Shown: piece by piece, positions 53,871 through 63,892 of the stretch
Numbering within the stretch: position 1 is the first letter of the stretch
How the letters are laid out: every line of letters starts with the position of its first letter
NCBI RefSeq assembly: GCF_014356525.2
Contig: NC_052507.1
Span: 54,710,657 to 54,774,656, forward strand
DNA from: Nilaparvata lugens
Lineage: Eukaryota > Arthropoda > Insecta > Hemiptera > Delphacidae
Reading direction: 5' to 3'
Length of the DNA: 64,000 nucleotides
Notes under the pieces: model-generated
What the model was told of the DNA's origin: nothing
Seen by the model: only the letters and a program-made list of their open reading frames with translations
The model's database searches: none
Program-made: the position numbers and the translations under genes

Positions 53871-54372
53871 AGAAAGAAAAAGTACCTCAAATTTGGTTGA
53901 AACTGACACCACACATAGTACTTTATCTGACCTAACTTGGCATACTCCTGCTGTTTCACTTGGTTAATGACATTTCAAAGTATTCAAATTTGATATTTTG
54001 TCAATTCCATTCTCTAAGGCTGTGTGCACACAGAACGGTCAACGGTGATTTATTCACAGTGATACCGATATCTTTTATTATCTGTATCCTCTTACGACGG
54101 CTGCGCTGGAACTGGAACTTGGAAGTCCTGACAGCTCTATGTTTGCGCACACCCTAAAATGCATGCAGTTCAAGTTCAATTAATACACTTTCTTTCATAC
54201 ATTTCATTCAATTGTTCTTTTCTATACCATACCTAATAAGAAGCTTGTTTCATAGAACTCATCCCTTATTACAGGAGTTGTTTCTTTTACTGTTTTCCAA
54301 TAAGGAAGCGTTCACTTGTTAATTTGATTGATTTATAAAAATGATATTTATTATTAAACTAATGAGTTTTAT

Positions 54373-54667
54373 CATAGGGAAACAATAGCATAAGTAGATA
54401 TCCCATGGTATAGAGCGTTTATGTCGCAACTTTTACTGTTATCTCAAGCTGATAGACCACGTAGTTCTTTTCTGTGAAGCTTTATGACGCTGGTAGTAAA
54501 TGTAGTAAATGTAGTCTCTCATATTGTGCCGTTCATACACTCTTACCCGGTCAAAACAGTAAAAATCGACAGTAATCGGCTTGAGATTACAATCAGTACA
54601 ACAGTAAAAGTTGCGACATAAACGCCCTATACCATGAGATATCTACTTACGCTATTGTTTCTCTATG
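54373..54667. mobile_element. 295-bp MITE with 7-bp target duplication
   Basis: Long inverted arms (CATAGGGAAACAATAGC / GCTATTGTTTCTCTATG, then GTAGATATC.CATGGTATAG and GTCGCAACTTTTACTGTT with their complements) enclose a short centre. The direct repeat gttttat flanks it at 54366-54372 and 54668-54674. No ORF. Confidence 0.9.
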
Positions 54668-55038
54668 GTTTTATCAAACACAAACTTCAGTCTATTCAAA
54701 CACAAGGGAAACTGACTCTCCACAAATGGCCAATCAATTTTAATTAAAATAAGTCAACAACAAGAAAAAAAGGTTCAATAGTTGTATCCATAACTATGCT
54801 ATTATTCATCTAGAATTCAATATACATATAATTATAATGATGATAGTAATAAACAATAAGTATTTATAGTTATAGTAATATACAGCTTACTTACAACTTC
54901 AGTCTTTTTACATAATTATAATATATACAACAAAAAATCACTTTATAAGTTTCCCTATAGATATTAATAATATTTTAATTTGCTTGCAATGTACACAGTA
55001 GATTGGAAAGTTTTGGTAATGTATGTATGTACAGATGT

Positions 55039-55146
55039 ACAGTGAGATTCACTTGAAACTGTCAGCATTCACTATTAATAAGAAATTCAATTTTCCATAA
55101 ATTCTTCCCATTTAACTTATATTGACAGTTTAAAATGAATCTATAG
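55039..55146. mobile_element. Fold-back MITE, AGTGAGATTCACTTGAAACT family
   Basis: CAGTGAGATTCACTTGAAAC with TGTCAGCATTC at the left; ATTGACAGTTTAAAATGAAT at the right. It ends just beyond the protease stop codon (55159-55161), so it probably lies in that gene's 3' untranslated region. Confidence 0.75.
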
Positions 55147-55158
55147 AGACGCCTTTAG

Positions 55159-55258
55159 CTATCGTTTAGCAGCCCGGTAGAAGAGTATGTAAGCAGCCGA
55201 TGTTCGAACATTTTTGTCCTGAATTTCTATCACATCTGTATCGTTGAACTCATACCAT
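55159..55258 (-). CDS. USP exon, terminal: WYEFNDTDV box and C-terminus
   Basis: 100 nt, acceptor gttgcag (- strand), stop TAG at 55159-55161. It reads WYEFNDTDVIEIQDKNVRTS and AAYILFYRAAKR. The chain ends only four residues after the FYRAA strand, as in USP8-like proteins. Confidence 0.92.
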
Positions 55259-58200
55259 CTGCAACATACAACACAGAAATTGATTGATTCACGTGTGTAG
55301 TTCGTTAGTTTACTGTTCATAGTGAGTTAGTTATACCAGGACCTCCTATATACTACTGGATCTGAGCCTAGAACAAAATGGCCGCCGTATGTAGTGGTCT
55401 TGTAGGAATTCCTACTGAGAAAAATCACTAATCAGCTGTTAGAGAGCATCTCAGTTTGTCTAGTTCCCGTTTAAAATATCAATATCGGGCACCACATGCG
55501 GCGGCCATTTTTTTGTAGGCGCAGGTCCGGTATATAAGAAGTCCTGGTTATACCATAGAGAAAAAATATCATAAGATATTAAGATAAAGAAAGGAAAAAA
55601 AGGAAAAAGATGTTGTCGAATTCCACTATAACATTTTTATTCACCAAAACTAGTTTTCGTTGCCTATGGCAACATCTTCAGTGGCAACTGAATAAGATAT
55701 CCCATTGTATAGGTCGTTTATGTTCCAAATTCCAAGCCAATTTTTTGTTAACTCAAGCCGATTACTGTCGAAAAGAACTCCCAGGACTATCGGCTTGAGT
55801 TAACATTGAAAATTGGGACATAAACATAAAAGCGACTATCATGTCATAATAATAATACACTATTCTAAAGATGGTTGAGTGATAATAAGAAGGTCGGCTA
55901 ATGAAGAGGACATCAGGTTGGCATCCCTGCCGGCTAGTGCGCAAAACAGATTTCGAGAAAAATAGAGTACTTAATTCTCCTCACGCCACTACAATTTCAA
56001 CCTCTCTCTTGTGACTGAACCATCTACATCCACATGACAAAACTACTGAATCATCTACATAATATAACAGTGATTGTTGTTGATAATTATGAGACCTACC
56101 TAACCATCTACAATAATAAGTAAAGCTCAGAAGTCTTATGCCTGAACATTTAGGATCCTTATTCAATGTAATTTTGGTGGCTTACAATGAGCATTAGTGA
56201 GATGAGCTGTTATTGGAAAGTGTGCAAGGTGAGTGAATGTGAGAATGAATGGTTGCTAGTCTTTTCTTTCTCCATTTATCCATGATTTCAAAATTAATTT
56301 AAGTGATATTCATTCCTACTTGCAAACGTGGAGTATTTATACTTCCAGCAAGTAGTATTTTTTATTCCAATTCACAACTTTCTAATAAAACATACTAGTA
56401 TTTATTTTATTAATATTTTTTATCTAACTGAGCTGTGTGTTTTTGTTTTTCTATTTAATTCTGATTGTAAATATTGTGAGTTTGAATAAATAAAATTTGA
56501 ATTTGAAATGCTGTTGATACGAAACCAACCTAAGCATGTACATAATGTAAGTAGAATAGAGTGATTGTTGTTGTACCTAGATTGGTCGGGATTGAGACAG
56601 TAGGCGGTGTAGTGGCCACTCTCCATGGTGCCATAGTGGTTGCTGACCGCATACAGGTCGTAGGTGCGATTTCGCTGCTCACTGCCCTTCGCCGCGTGGC
56701 CCATCATGTCCAGCCGCTCCACCGGGAAGTCAACCAGCGTCTGCTTCTTCCGCGCGCCGTTGCTTGTAAACCTACAAATCATTCATTTATAATATTAATT
56801 ATTTAAAAAGCATTCATTTATAATCCAACTTATGGGAATTATATTCTCACTGTACGGGAGACGTTCACTGAGACTGAAATATATTTGCACAACTGTAGTT
56901 TATTATAATAAGGATCTTTAACGCACGAGTTAGATGTAGATTTAAGAGTTGTCACATAAAGTTAAAATCAGGCATTCAACTTATTTATGAAGCCATAACT
57001 CCACTTTTCGTTGCACAGATGTCAAAGTAAACTATAGCTCCCATAAATCTAAAAACGCCCAATTAGACATATTATTTCGTTACACAGTCGTCAGAAAGAG
57101 CTTATTTATGTCTTCAATAGCTAAAAACGGTCAGTCAAGTTATGGGCCCGAAGTCGTGCTGTAAAATACAATATATAATCCCGCCAAATGCATTTTAAAG
57201 GTTGTGATTAGCTTTTTTGAAAGATGTTTACGAAAAACCATCTGTATATAAGTAAATTATTTTTTCTCTCCCAATGTTTTTTCAAGTTGTTTATAACCTC
57301 CAAATCGCTAAATATGGTGATAAATCTCGCCAAAAGCCAAGAGTCGCCATATTGTTTATCAATTTTATGTGAGGTCTTTTAGGTCTGTTCACAGTGATGT
57401 CGATTGAAACTTTCCCCGATGCCAAGACATTGGTTGGATAGAAGCATGTACGGAAAAAATTTAATAGAGCTGCAGTGTGACTTATGTGTGATGCTAATTC
57501 GAGATATAGCTAAATGGGCTTCGGCAAACGACTGTAAAACAACCAACCATTTATTTATTTATTTATTTATTAGATAGAGCGAACAATACAATAGTCGGAA
57601 AAGAAAAACAGGCCATTGCCCAAAACTTCTTCAATTTCCTGATTTTGTCACAAATCGTCCAAATATTATGAAGCCGATGTTTATGTCAGTGATTTTAAAC
57701 TATGTCTCACATAGCTATGTTTGATTTTATGAATTAAACGACTCTGCAACCGGGCATTAAACATCTCCTCACAAGTGCTTTAAAGACCATATAAAACTTG
57801 AGTATACACTATATATTATCTACGACCATTCAAGCAAAGTATCACATTGCTGATTAGCCTGTATGGTAAAAAGATTGAAATAACAATAGGTAAAAAGCTA
57901 CTCAGAGAGAGTGAACAGTAAGCTTGGAATACTGAAAAGCAAGTCGAACTGAAAACTTGCCAAACTGAAAACTAGATGAACTGAAAACTTGAAGAACTGA
58001 TAGAATTGATGACACTGAAAATTTGATGAATGAGAACTTGACAAACTGAAAACTTGACGAAATGAGAACTTGACGCAATGAAAACTTAACGAAACAAAAA
58101 CTTTATAAACTGAGATCTTGACAAATTGAAAACTTGTCAAACTAAATACTAGATTAAGTGAAAACTTGACAAACTGAAACCTGCTGCCAGCATCAGAACC

Positions 58201-59967
58201 CATTTTTCAATATTGATGCCGTAATCGTAATATTAATGCCGTACATCGGAAACCGTATTTATAATACGGTTCAAGTCGTTACATGATATTCACATCAAAA
58301 TAGATTTTTGAAAATCCACCGCGAAAAGACCCCTGCTATGGCATTGATTGTGATGTAAGTAATGTTTGCATTATAACATGGTCGCCGATAAAAAACCAAT
58401 TGAATTCTATATAACCTAATGAAATGTGGTGAAAATGTGTTTGTGGGGAATAACACAGGGGATTTTCAAGACTTTTTCTCATTCACTATTTTCTTTCCTG
58501 TTGAATTTGTGAGAAACAAGCTATTGTGGAATAAGCTCACTCTTCAAACTGTCTGCATTTCCTGTAAATAAAATCTATTTATTGAAAATACATTACATGA
58601 AAATAATATTAAAACTCACAAGAGTTTTACAGCTTGACGCCAAAACAAACCCCATTTCCCTCAAAAGTATGATACAAATGTTGTTCTTTAATTTAATATT
58701 AAAAATTGAAGATAAAGTTATGGTCGCATTTATTATAAAAGTATTTGATTCCAAGTTTACGGGCCCCATTAAAGGTAGGCGCACACACATCGTCATCGGA
58801 CGGACGGCATGCATCATACCTTAAACCTACATATCTATTGAACATGTGAGAGAAATATGTACGGTAGTACAAAGCTCTTCAATCTCAACTAGATATGACT
58901 ACTCGTATAAATGTGGACTGGCTTTACACTTGCAAAACAAGTCAGAGAAAACCCTGATAGAAAATCCAACTTGACGTGATTCTTGATAAACGTTCGAAAC
59001 ATCACAATTCTCTAATAAATGCATTCAACATTTGTTCCAACTGTTCAATCTAAACAACTCAAACACAACCTCATATCAAAATTGTAACCGCGAATACATA
59101 AGGCCTGGTTCAATTTCAACTAGAAAACACAAATATTTGACTACAAGACCTTTGTCTAGACCTAAACAACTTAAACACAAACTCAAATCAAAATTATAAC
59201 TGCGAATACATAACTTCACTTTCAACTAGATAGACAGATATTTGACTACAAGACCTTTGTCTAGATCAACTATCTAAAACCGCTGAATATTGTCGTCATA
59301 TTCGGCTAAATATGTGTGTGTAATAGAGTCCTAATTGCAAACAATCAATCATTTTGATGAATAATTCCAACAATATATATTCTACGGAATTGTCCCTGTG
59401 AACAGGCTAATCAGCAAATGAGCTTTTAAACCTTCTACATTAAGAACCAAAACACTTTCTAGTGTCAGCATTCATAATAAATAATAACATCAATGCCTAC
59501 AATTTAGCCAATGCTAATAGTTTGACAAGAATCTCACAATAGCTGTAGCCAGCGCATAACGAGAAGTAACCTGGTTTTCATTGTTGGCAATGATTTTCAA
59601 ATGACAGCCAGGGACCTTCTGGCTGATTAGGCATATCTATTAAAATCTTGGATTTCTCCTATGTATAAGTGAAACATTTTCTGATAATTGGTTAATTCAA
59701 TTTGATAATAAAGGATTTGCTTACTCATCTACAACCAAAAATGAACTGTGAAACCAGAGAATAATTAACAGAATTAAACAATATTTAGATAAATATTGAA
59801 TTATAAATAAGGAATTCTAATATTTAGACGTACCTTTTAAGATGTATGACTAGTATCGGTGGTAGTTTTGAAATATCAATTTTCTTGGTGGCCGCTCGCG
59901 CTGTCTTACAGCTAGGGCAGTTCCACCCTGAAATCGACTCTTCTTTTAAGTACAGCTCCATACAATC
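55159..59967 (-). CDS. Ubiquitin-specific protease (USP8/USP2-type catalytic domain), C-terminal part, 3 exons seen
   Basis: Three - strand exons (59967-59834, 56771-56577, 55258-55159) join in phase and encode 142 residues plus the stop. Seen in order are the second Cys pair of the USP zinc ribbon (WNCPSCKTARAATKK), the KLPPILVIHLKRF strand, TLVDFPVERLDM, the catalytic His box YAVSNHYGTMESGHYTAYC, the WYEFNDTDV box that supplies the third catalytic residue, and the closing SAAYILFYRAAKR. USPs remove ubiquitin from substrates; USP8 acts on endosomal cargo and ESCRT-linked proteins. The catalytic Cys box and all N-terminal domains lie upstream, outside the window or in exons I could not find. 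Assignment within USP8, USP2 and close relatives is from memory of motif style. Confidence 0.92.
55336..55547. mobile_element. 212-bp MITE with 5-bp target duplication (ttata)
   Basis: Ends ccaggacctcctatatac and gtatataagaagtcctgg are inverted, and inside them AAATGGCCGCCG and CGGCGGCCATTT pair. The direct repeat ttata lies at 55331-55335 and 55548-55552. USP intron. Confidence 0.88.
55690..55825. mobile_element. Fold-back element (ATAGGTCGTTTATG family)
   Basis: GTATAGGTCGTTTATGTTCC, AACTCAAGCCGATTACTG and the inverted CTATCGGCTTGAGTTAAC with GGGACATAAACAT. Related to 45906-46330 and to the interior of the MITE at 54373. Confidence 0.7.
56577..56771 (-). CDS. USP exon: catalytic His region
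   Basis: 195 nt, acceptor gatttgtag, donor gtacaa (- strand). It reads RFTSNGARKKQTLVDFPVER, LDMMGHAAKGSEQRNRTYDL and YAVSNHYGTMESGHYTAYC, ending LNPDQSR. GHYTAYC contains the catalytic histidine. GC-rich against an AT-rich intron. Confidence 0.95.
57549..57572. repeat. (ATTT)n simple repeat
   Basis: Six TTTA units next to AGATAGAGCGAACAATACAA, which resembles the end of a LINE copy. Confidence 0.85.
57930..58190. repeat. Minisatellite, degenerate 'ACTTGACAAACTGAAA' units
   Basis: A dozen or more units of roughly 16-24 bases (AACTGAAAACTTGACAAACT and variants) in tandem. The unit also occurs once in the AGCAGGTAACCCGT element at 63930 (CTTGACAAACTGAAAACTTG), pointing to its origin. The - strand ORF over it (FSLTSFQFVK repeats) is treated as an artefact. 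Confidence 0.85.
58760..59340. repeat. Dispersed repeat, second copy of the 34140 family
   Basis: Starts near GGTAGGCGCACACACATCGT and includes AAAGCTCTTCAATC. It also has an internal duplication (ACCTAAACAACTTAAACACA / CTAAACAACTCAAACACAAC and ATTTGACTACAAGACCTTTG twice, near 59130 and 59230). Confidence 0.55.
59452..59541. mobile_element. Fold-back MITE relic, AGTGAGATTCACTTCAAACT family
   Basis: CTAGTGTCAGCATTCATAAT at the left; CCAATGCTAATAGTTTGACA and AGAATCTCACAATAG at the right. Confidence 0.65.
59834..59967 (-). CDS. USP exon: zinc-ribbon Cys pair and HLKR strand
   Basis: 134 nt, acceptor tttgcag, donor gtacgt (- strand). It reads DCMELYLKEESISGWNCPSC, KTARAATKKIDISKLPPILV and IHLK. 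The CPSC pair is half of the USP zinc ribbon. It begins in phase 0, so at least one upstream exon is required. Confidence 0.95.
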
Positions 59968-60423
59968 CTGCAAATTAAAATTAATAATTAATAGATGAAC
60001 CATTTCATAAAAACTAAATACAATACACTGAAAAGTTAAACAATGGCGGAATGCATGTGAGTAGATGTGAAAATGCGTTAAAAGAATAAACATCTCAGTT
60101 TATTTTTCTTTACGCGTAATTCTGTGTATTTTTTCATAGTTTTGTGATGTTAGATTTTTGTCTAATCTGGCATTTATCCAAATAACGTCCTAATGTTATA
60201 ATCGGCTCAGTTTCGTGTGTATTACAACCATCTTCAGTTGAAAAAAGCATAATAATTATAGTAAGATTCATGTTAAATAAAGTCAGCACTTCGTCACTTT
60301 ATATTAAATAAAAAAGACTAAGAAATTGTAAAAAACCACTGATTTTATTGATAGTTAGTAAGACCGGTTTAGGTTGTTACACCATTGTCAATCTCTGATA
60401 AACTGATCATCACTTCACTTAAT

Positions 60424-60625
60424 GCCGAGTGACCTGGTTGGCTCAGGTCTGATGTTAAGAGTTTTCAGGCCGCACCTGATCAGTTTCAGGACCTCTGACA
60501 TGACTTGACGACTGTTTAGGATGGACATGTCTATACAAAACACGGGACTGGTCAGAGAAAAATATCTTGCCCGGACCGGGATTCAAACCCGGACTTCTGG
60601 TTTACAAAGTCAGCATCTAGCACTT
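60424..60625 (-). mobile_element. tRNA-derived SINE (GAGTGACCTGGCTGG family)
   Basis: Fullest copy in the window. On the - strand it begins with a tRNA-like head whose GGGTTTGAATCCCGGTCCGG resembles an RNA polymerase III B box (GGTTCGAATCC), continues through GTCATGTCAGAGGTCCTGAA and ends at GGTCACTCGGC. Expected source: tRNA gene plus unrelated body. Confidence 0.75.
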
Positions 60626-60700
60626 GATTAAAATTGGACAAAGCAGATAACTCTATATCCTTTTCTACCTCTGAACTGTTGCAAAATCTTTTGTTGGCTG
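60626..60700. repeat. Fragment of the AGGTCCACGTTATAATGGCA MITE interior
   Basis: GGACAAAGCAGATAACTCTA and CCTTTTCTACCTCTG match the interior of the MITE at 48067 (CGACAAAGCAGATAACGCTA, CCTTTTCTAGCTCTG). The termini are not seen. Confidence 0.6.
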
Positions 60701-60779
60701 TGGAGAAATATCAAAATATTTCATCCCAATTATCATATTGTAAAATCTGACAAAGCATTTATTGGAACGGTTCCACTTC

Positions 60780-61860
60780 GATACTCATTCCGTTACTACG
60801 TAGACGTCATTTTGTTCGTCTGCGCTGTCCGGTGACGTCACAGTCACGGTTCCACGTCACTGTCATAGTCAAGTTTGTTTTCTAATATTATTCGTCGTAT
60901 TATTCGTTGTTTCAATTTTAATATTTGTATTATTCAATTTTTTTGGAATTTATTTCGTCTTTTAGGCATCCTACTTTCTAGATATTTGCCATTTTTTCAT
61001 CAAACGTTTTACTTACGTATCGAACATTTCCGGCTTGTCCTTTTTCAGTCGAGCCTTAGCTTTTTGCCTTGTCTTTGATCACGTCTAGTCGGGAGTGCAC
61101 ATTCGCTCCCAGTCTAAACTTTTTCATCCAAATTCATCTAGTTTACGGAACGTTTTTAAAAGTGAATTATTCCTTCAAATTAATTCGTTAAATCTATTCT
61201 TCAATTGTGATTCAATTATTCATCAATTTCTTCGTGTATTTACGTTGATAAACTTTGTCAAACTTTCATAGTATTGTGTTGGCATCTATCGCCATTTTTC
61301 TAACAATTGGCTTCACCTCTTGAAACTCAAACTTTCAATTTCATCATCTCTACCGTTTGGAAATCAATCTAAAAATTCCACAACTTGAAATTCGGATTAT
61401 TTGTTTGGAATTCTACATGTTCTTGCTCACATTCCCACTGGGGGAATTGCCTACTGTGTTGGACGCTTCCATTCTCGTCATCGCATGGCCATCATATCGT
61501 CGCTTGCTGATGTCCTGTTCCTTGGGGTACCGTGGATTCCTTGCCTGTCTGCCTGGCTGCATCTCTTCTTCAAAATTTTATTCAGGTTACGTAAATCGTT
61601 CTAATCAACTTTCATTTACGCATGTATTGCATAACTGTTCATAAAAATACTACAGCGTGTCGATACTGGACCACGTTGTTCTCTATTTCTAATTCAAACA
61701 TTTTAATGTGCATTCATATGATTTTTGTAGCTATCATTCAACTTTTACGGCAATTAAAAACATTTAATTGTCCATACTTTCGGCAATCGAGCCTATGTAC
61801 ATGAATTCAATATGTTACAGTGTATGTCTCATTGAGAGCACTGTCCTACGTTATGTCAAG
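60780..61860. other. Unassigned region upstream of the tandem repeats
   Basis: Contains paired GGTTCCACGTCACTG / ACGGTTCCACTTCG-like segments near 60770-60860 and small overlapping + strand ORFs (61357-61644, 61401-61604) with no recognised domain. It may be the leader of an LTR or other large element continuing into the tandem repeats. Confidence 0.35.
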
Positions 61861-61869
61861 GTTATAATA

Positions 61870-62400
61870 TGTATTTCATTCAATTTTGATAGCTACCCTT
61901 GGCTTTACAAGTGTATTAATGTCGACCAAGACATTCAATTTTGTTGATAGCTATCCTTGGCTTGCAAGCATAACCTCATATTTGAGTTGTTCAATTGATG
62001 TCTAACTTGACATTCAAATCATTGAAGGCCTATGTCGCCTGTATTCAACATTAACAACACTATTTCATTGTATTTGATAGCTACCCTTGGCTTGCAAGTG
62101 ATATTTTAAGGCCATCGACGCCTATTAATTGTTCTATTGATGTCTAACTTGACATTCAATTCATTGAAGGCCTATGTCGCCTGTATTCAACATTGTCAAT
62201 TATTTCATTGTATTTGATAGCTACCCTTGGCTTGCAAGCGTAATCCCATATCTGAGTTGTTCAATTGATGTCTAACTTGACATTCAATTCATTGAAGGCC
62301 TATGTCGCCTATATTAATGTACTCAATATTAACAATTATTTCATTGTATTTGACAGCTACCCTTAGCTCATAAGTGATATTTTAAGGCCACCGACGCCTA
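61870..62400. repeat. Degenerate tandem repeat, about 130-170-bp unit
   Basis: Four to five recurring blocks: GATAGCTACCCTTGGCTTGC (61890, 61950, 62078, 62217, 62354 with variants), GATGTCTAACTTGACATTCA (61998, 62131, 62267) and GAAGGCCTATGTCGCCTGTA (62024, 62164, 62300). Confidence 0.85.
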
Positions 62401-62429
62401 TTTCAATGTGTATGACATTGATTTTGGAA

Positions 62430-62725
62430 CTTATTTATGTTAATGTCGACCAAGGCATTTTCATTTCTGAACTTACTTACTTGTGTAATGTCGACCAAGG
62501 CATTTTCATTTCTGAACTTATTTATGTTAATGTCGACCAAGGCATTTTCATTTCTGAACTTACTTACTTGTGTTAATGTCGACCAAGGCATTTTCATTTC
62601 TGAACTTATTTATGTTAATGTCGACCAAGGCATTTTCATTTCTGAACTTACTTACTTGTGTTAATGTCGACCAAGGCATCTTCATTTCTGAACTTATTTA
62701 CTTGTGTTAATGTCGACCGAGACAT
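62430..62725. repeat. Tandem repeat, 42-47-bp unit in an alternating pattern
   Basis: Six copies of AATGTCGACCAAGGCATTTT plus CATTTCTGAACTTA, alternating between spacers TTTATGTT and CTTACTTGTGTT. The real period is therefore a dimer of about 89 bases. The last unit (GTCGACCGAGACATTC) is diverged. It grows out of the same GTCGACCAAGACATTCAATT seen at 61920. Confidence 0.92.
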
Positions 62726-63319
62726 TCAATTATTCTAAGATTATTTGTATTAGTGTCAATCAACATTTAACCATTTGTACATATAGAACATTATCTACAT
62801 ATAATTATCGTTTGTTATTATTCCTTTTTAAAATCATTAAGATTGAATTTTTCAGCAGTAACTTTATTATTGTATCACTTAAAATTGTCTATTCTCAATT
62901 CAGGTATCATTGACAGTACCTTATCAATTAGTGTTAGGCTTCAATGGTCATTAGTGTCATTGACCTAAATTCATTTAAATTTTTTATTTTCTAACGGTTT
63001 TATTACATGTTGTAATAAAATTCATCTAAAGGATTTTATTCGATTTAATCTACTTACACTTGTTTTTGTATGTGGCCATCTGCCTATTATTTTTTATTAA
63101 TATTAAATCTCATCTTGTTGACTCATTTTGTCTTTTATTGGCGTACTTACCACACTTCAAGCTATCAGTTTTTTATGCACAGAATTCAGAGATTTATTTG
63201 TAGGTATTAATACCAACTATCATTCACAGTCCACTGCCGTGACTTTGGATTCTGTCACATATCGTGAGAAAATATATTTTCTTGACGAATAAAATACATT
63301 TCTTCTTTAATTATTATGG

Positions 63320-63420
63320 TTCTTGTTCTTCCTCCTCTTCTTTTTCTTTTTCTTCTTCTTCTTCATCCTCCTCTTCTTTTTCTTTGCGCTTCCTATTCTC
63401 CGTCTTCTCTTTTCTGTAAT
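63320..63420. repeat. TTC/CTT-rich low-complexity tract
   Basis: About 100 bases of pyrimidines, similar in kind to the tracts at 28720 and 42285 but intergenic. Confidence 0.85.
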
Positions 63421-63599
63421 GCTTGGATCAAGTTTTATTCTAATGACGACTGTTTTTAGAGGTATAGAGCTTTAATTTGGCATTGCTGTTCAAAATGGCG
63501 ATTTAACATTTTTGTTAGGTTATTTATTCTCAGCTTTGTTTGGCAATTCATCATGAATGAATTTACCCCTCAATAATGTGAATAATGCTTGGAAATAGT

Positions 63600-63892
63600 G
63601 CAATTCTATTACGAAAAAAATGGTTCTATGTGAAATACGTATCGCGCCCTACATCTATTTTATCGATGACGAAATTGTCCATCAGAGCAGTTAATTCGAT
63701 CGATTAACCATGGAACGTTTCCGCACCACGTTTACTCTTATTGATAACTTGCATCCCCAGAGACGCCGTACGGTACGTACAGAAGAAGCTGTTGTTACTG
63801 TAGAGCGTAGCATTGAGGAAGACCCGAATGAGTCCATCAGCCATCGAGCACAGGAACTGGATGTGTGTCCATCCGCTTTATGGAAGACTAGC
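63600..63892 (+). pseudogene. Mariner-like transposase N-terminal fragment
   Basis: The + strand reads FTLIDNLHPQRRRTVRTEEA, VVTVERSIEEDPNESISHRA and QELDVCPSALWKT, the helix-turn-helix region of a widespread insect mariner-like transposase. Upstream bases match the family less clearly and across stops. It stops abruptly at 63886, where the AGCAGGTAACCCGT element begins, so it was cut by that insertion. Confidence 0.82.

Larger units (their letters stand above)
52367..55158. other. Convergent intergenic interval
   Basis: 2.8 kb between the stop codons of the channel (+) and the protease (-), so it must hold both 3' untranslated regions. It contains a fold-back MITE (52651-52735), a diverged tandem pair (53280-53870), a 295-bp MITE (54373-54667) and a fold-back MITE (55039-55146). 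No gene supported. Confidence 0.75.
56772..59833 (-). other. USP intron
   Basis: 3.1 kb. It contains an (ATTT)n run (57549-57572), a minisatellite (57930-58190), a dispersed repeat (58760-59340) and a fold-back MITE (59452-59541). No exon is missing because the joined exons read LKRF across the junction. Confidence 0.75.

Noticed and set aside
57898..58203. 101-codon - strand ORF with FSLTSFQFVK-like repeats
   Set aside because: It is the translation of a minisatellite inside the USP intron.
60560..60625. tRNA gene
   Set aside because: Only a B-box-like stretch is present and it continues into the body shared by three other copies, so it is a SINE head.
62430..62725. CRISPR-like array
   Set aside because: The repeats are contiguous or have only two alternating spacers, in a eukaryotic, transposon-rich setting. 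It is a satellite-type tandem repeat.
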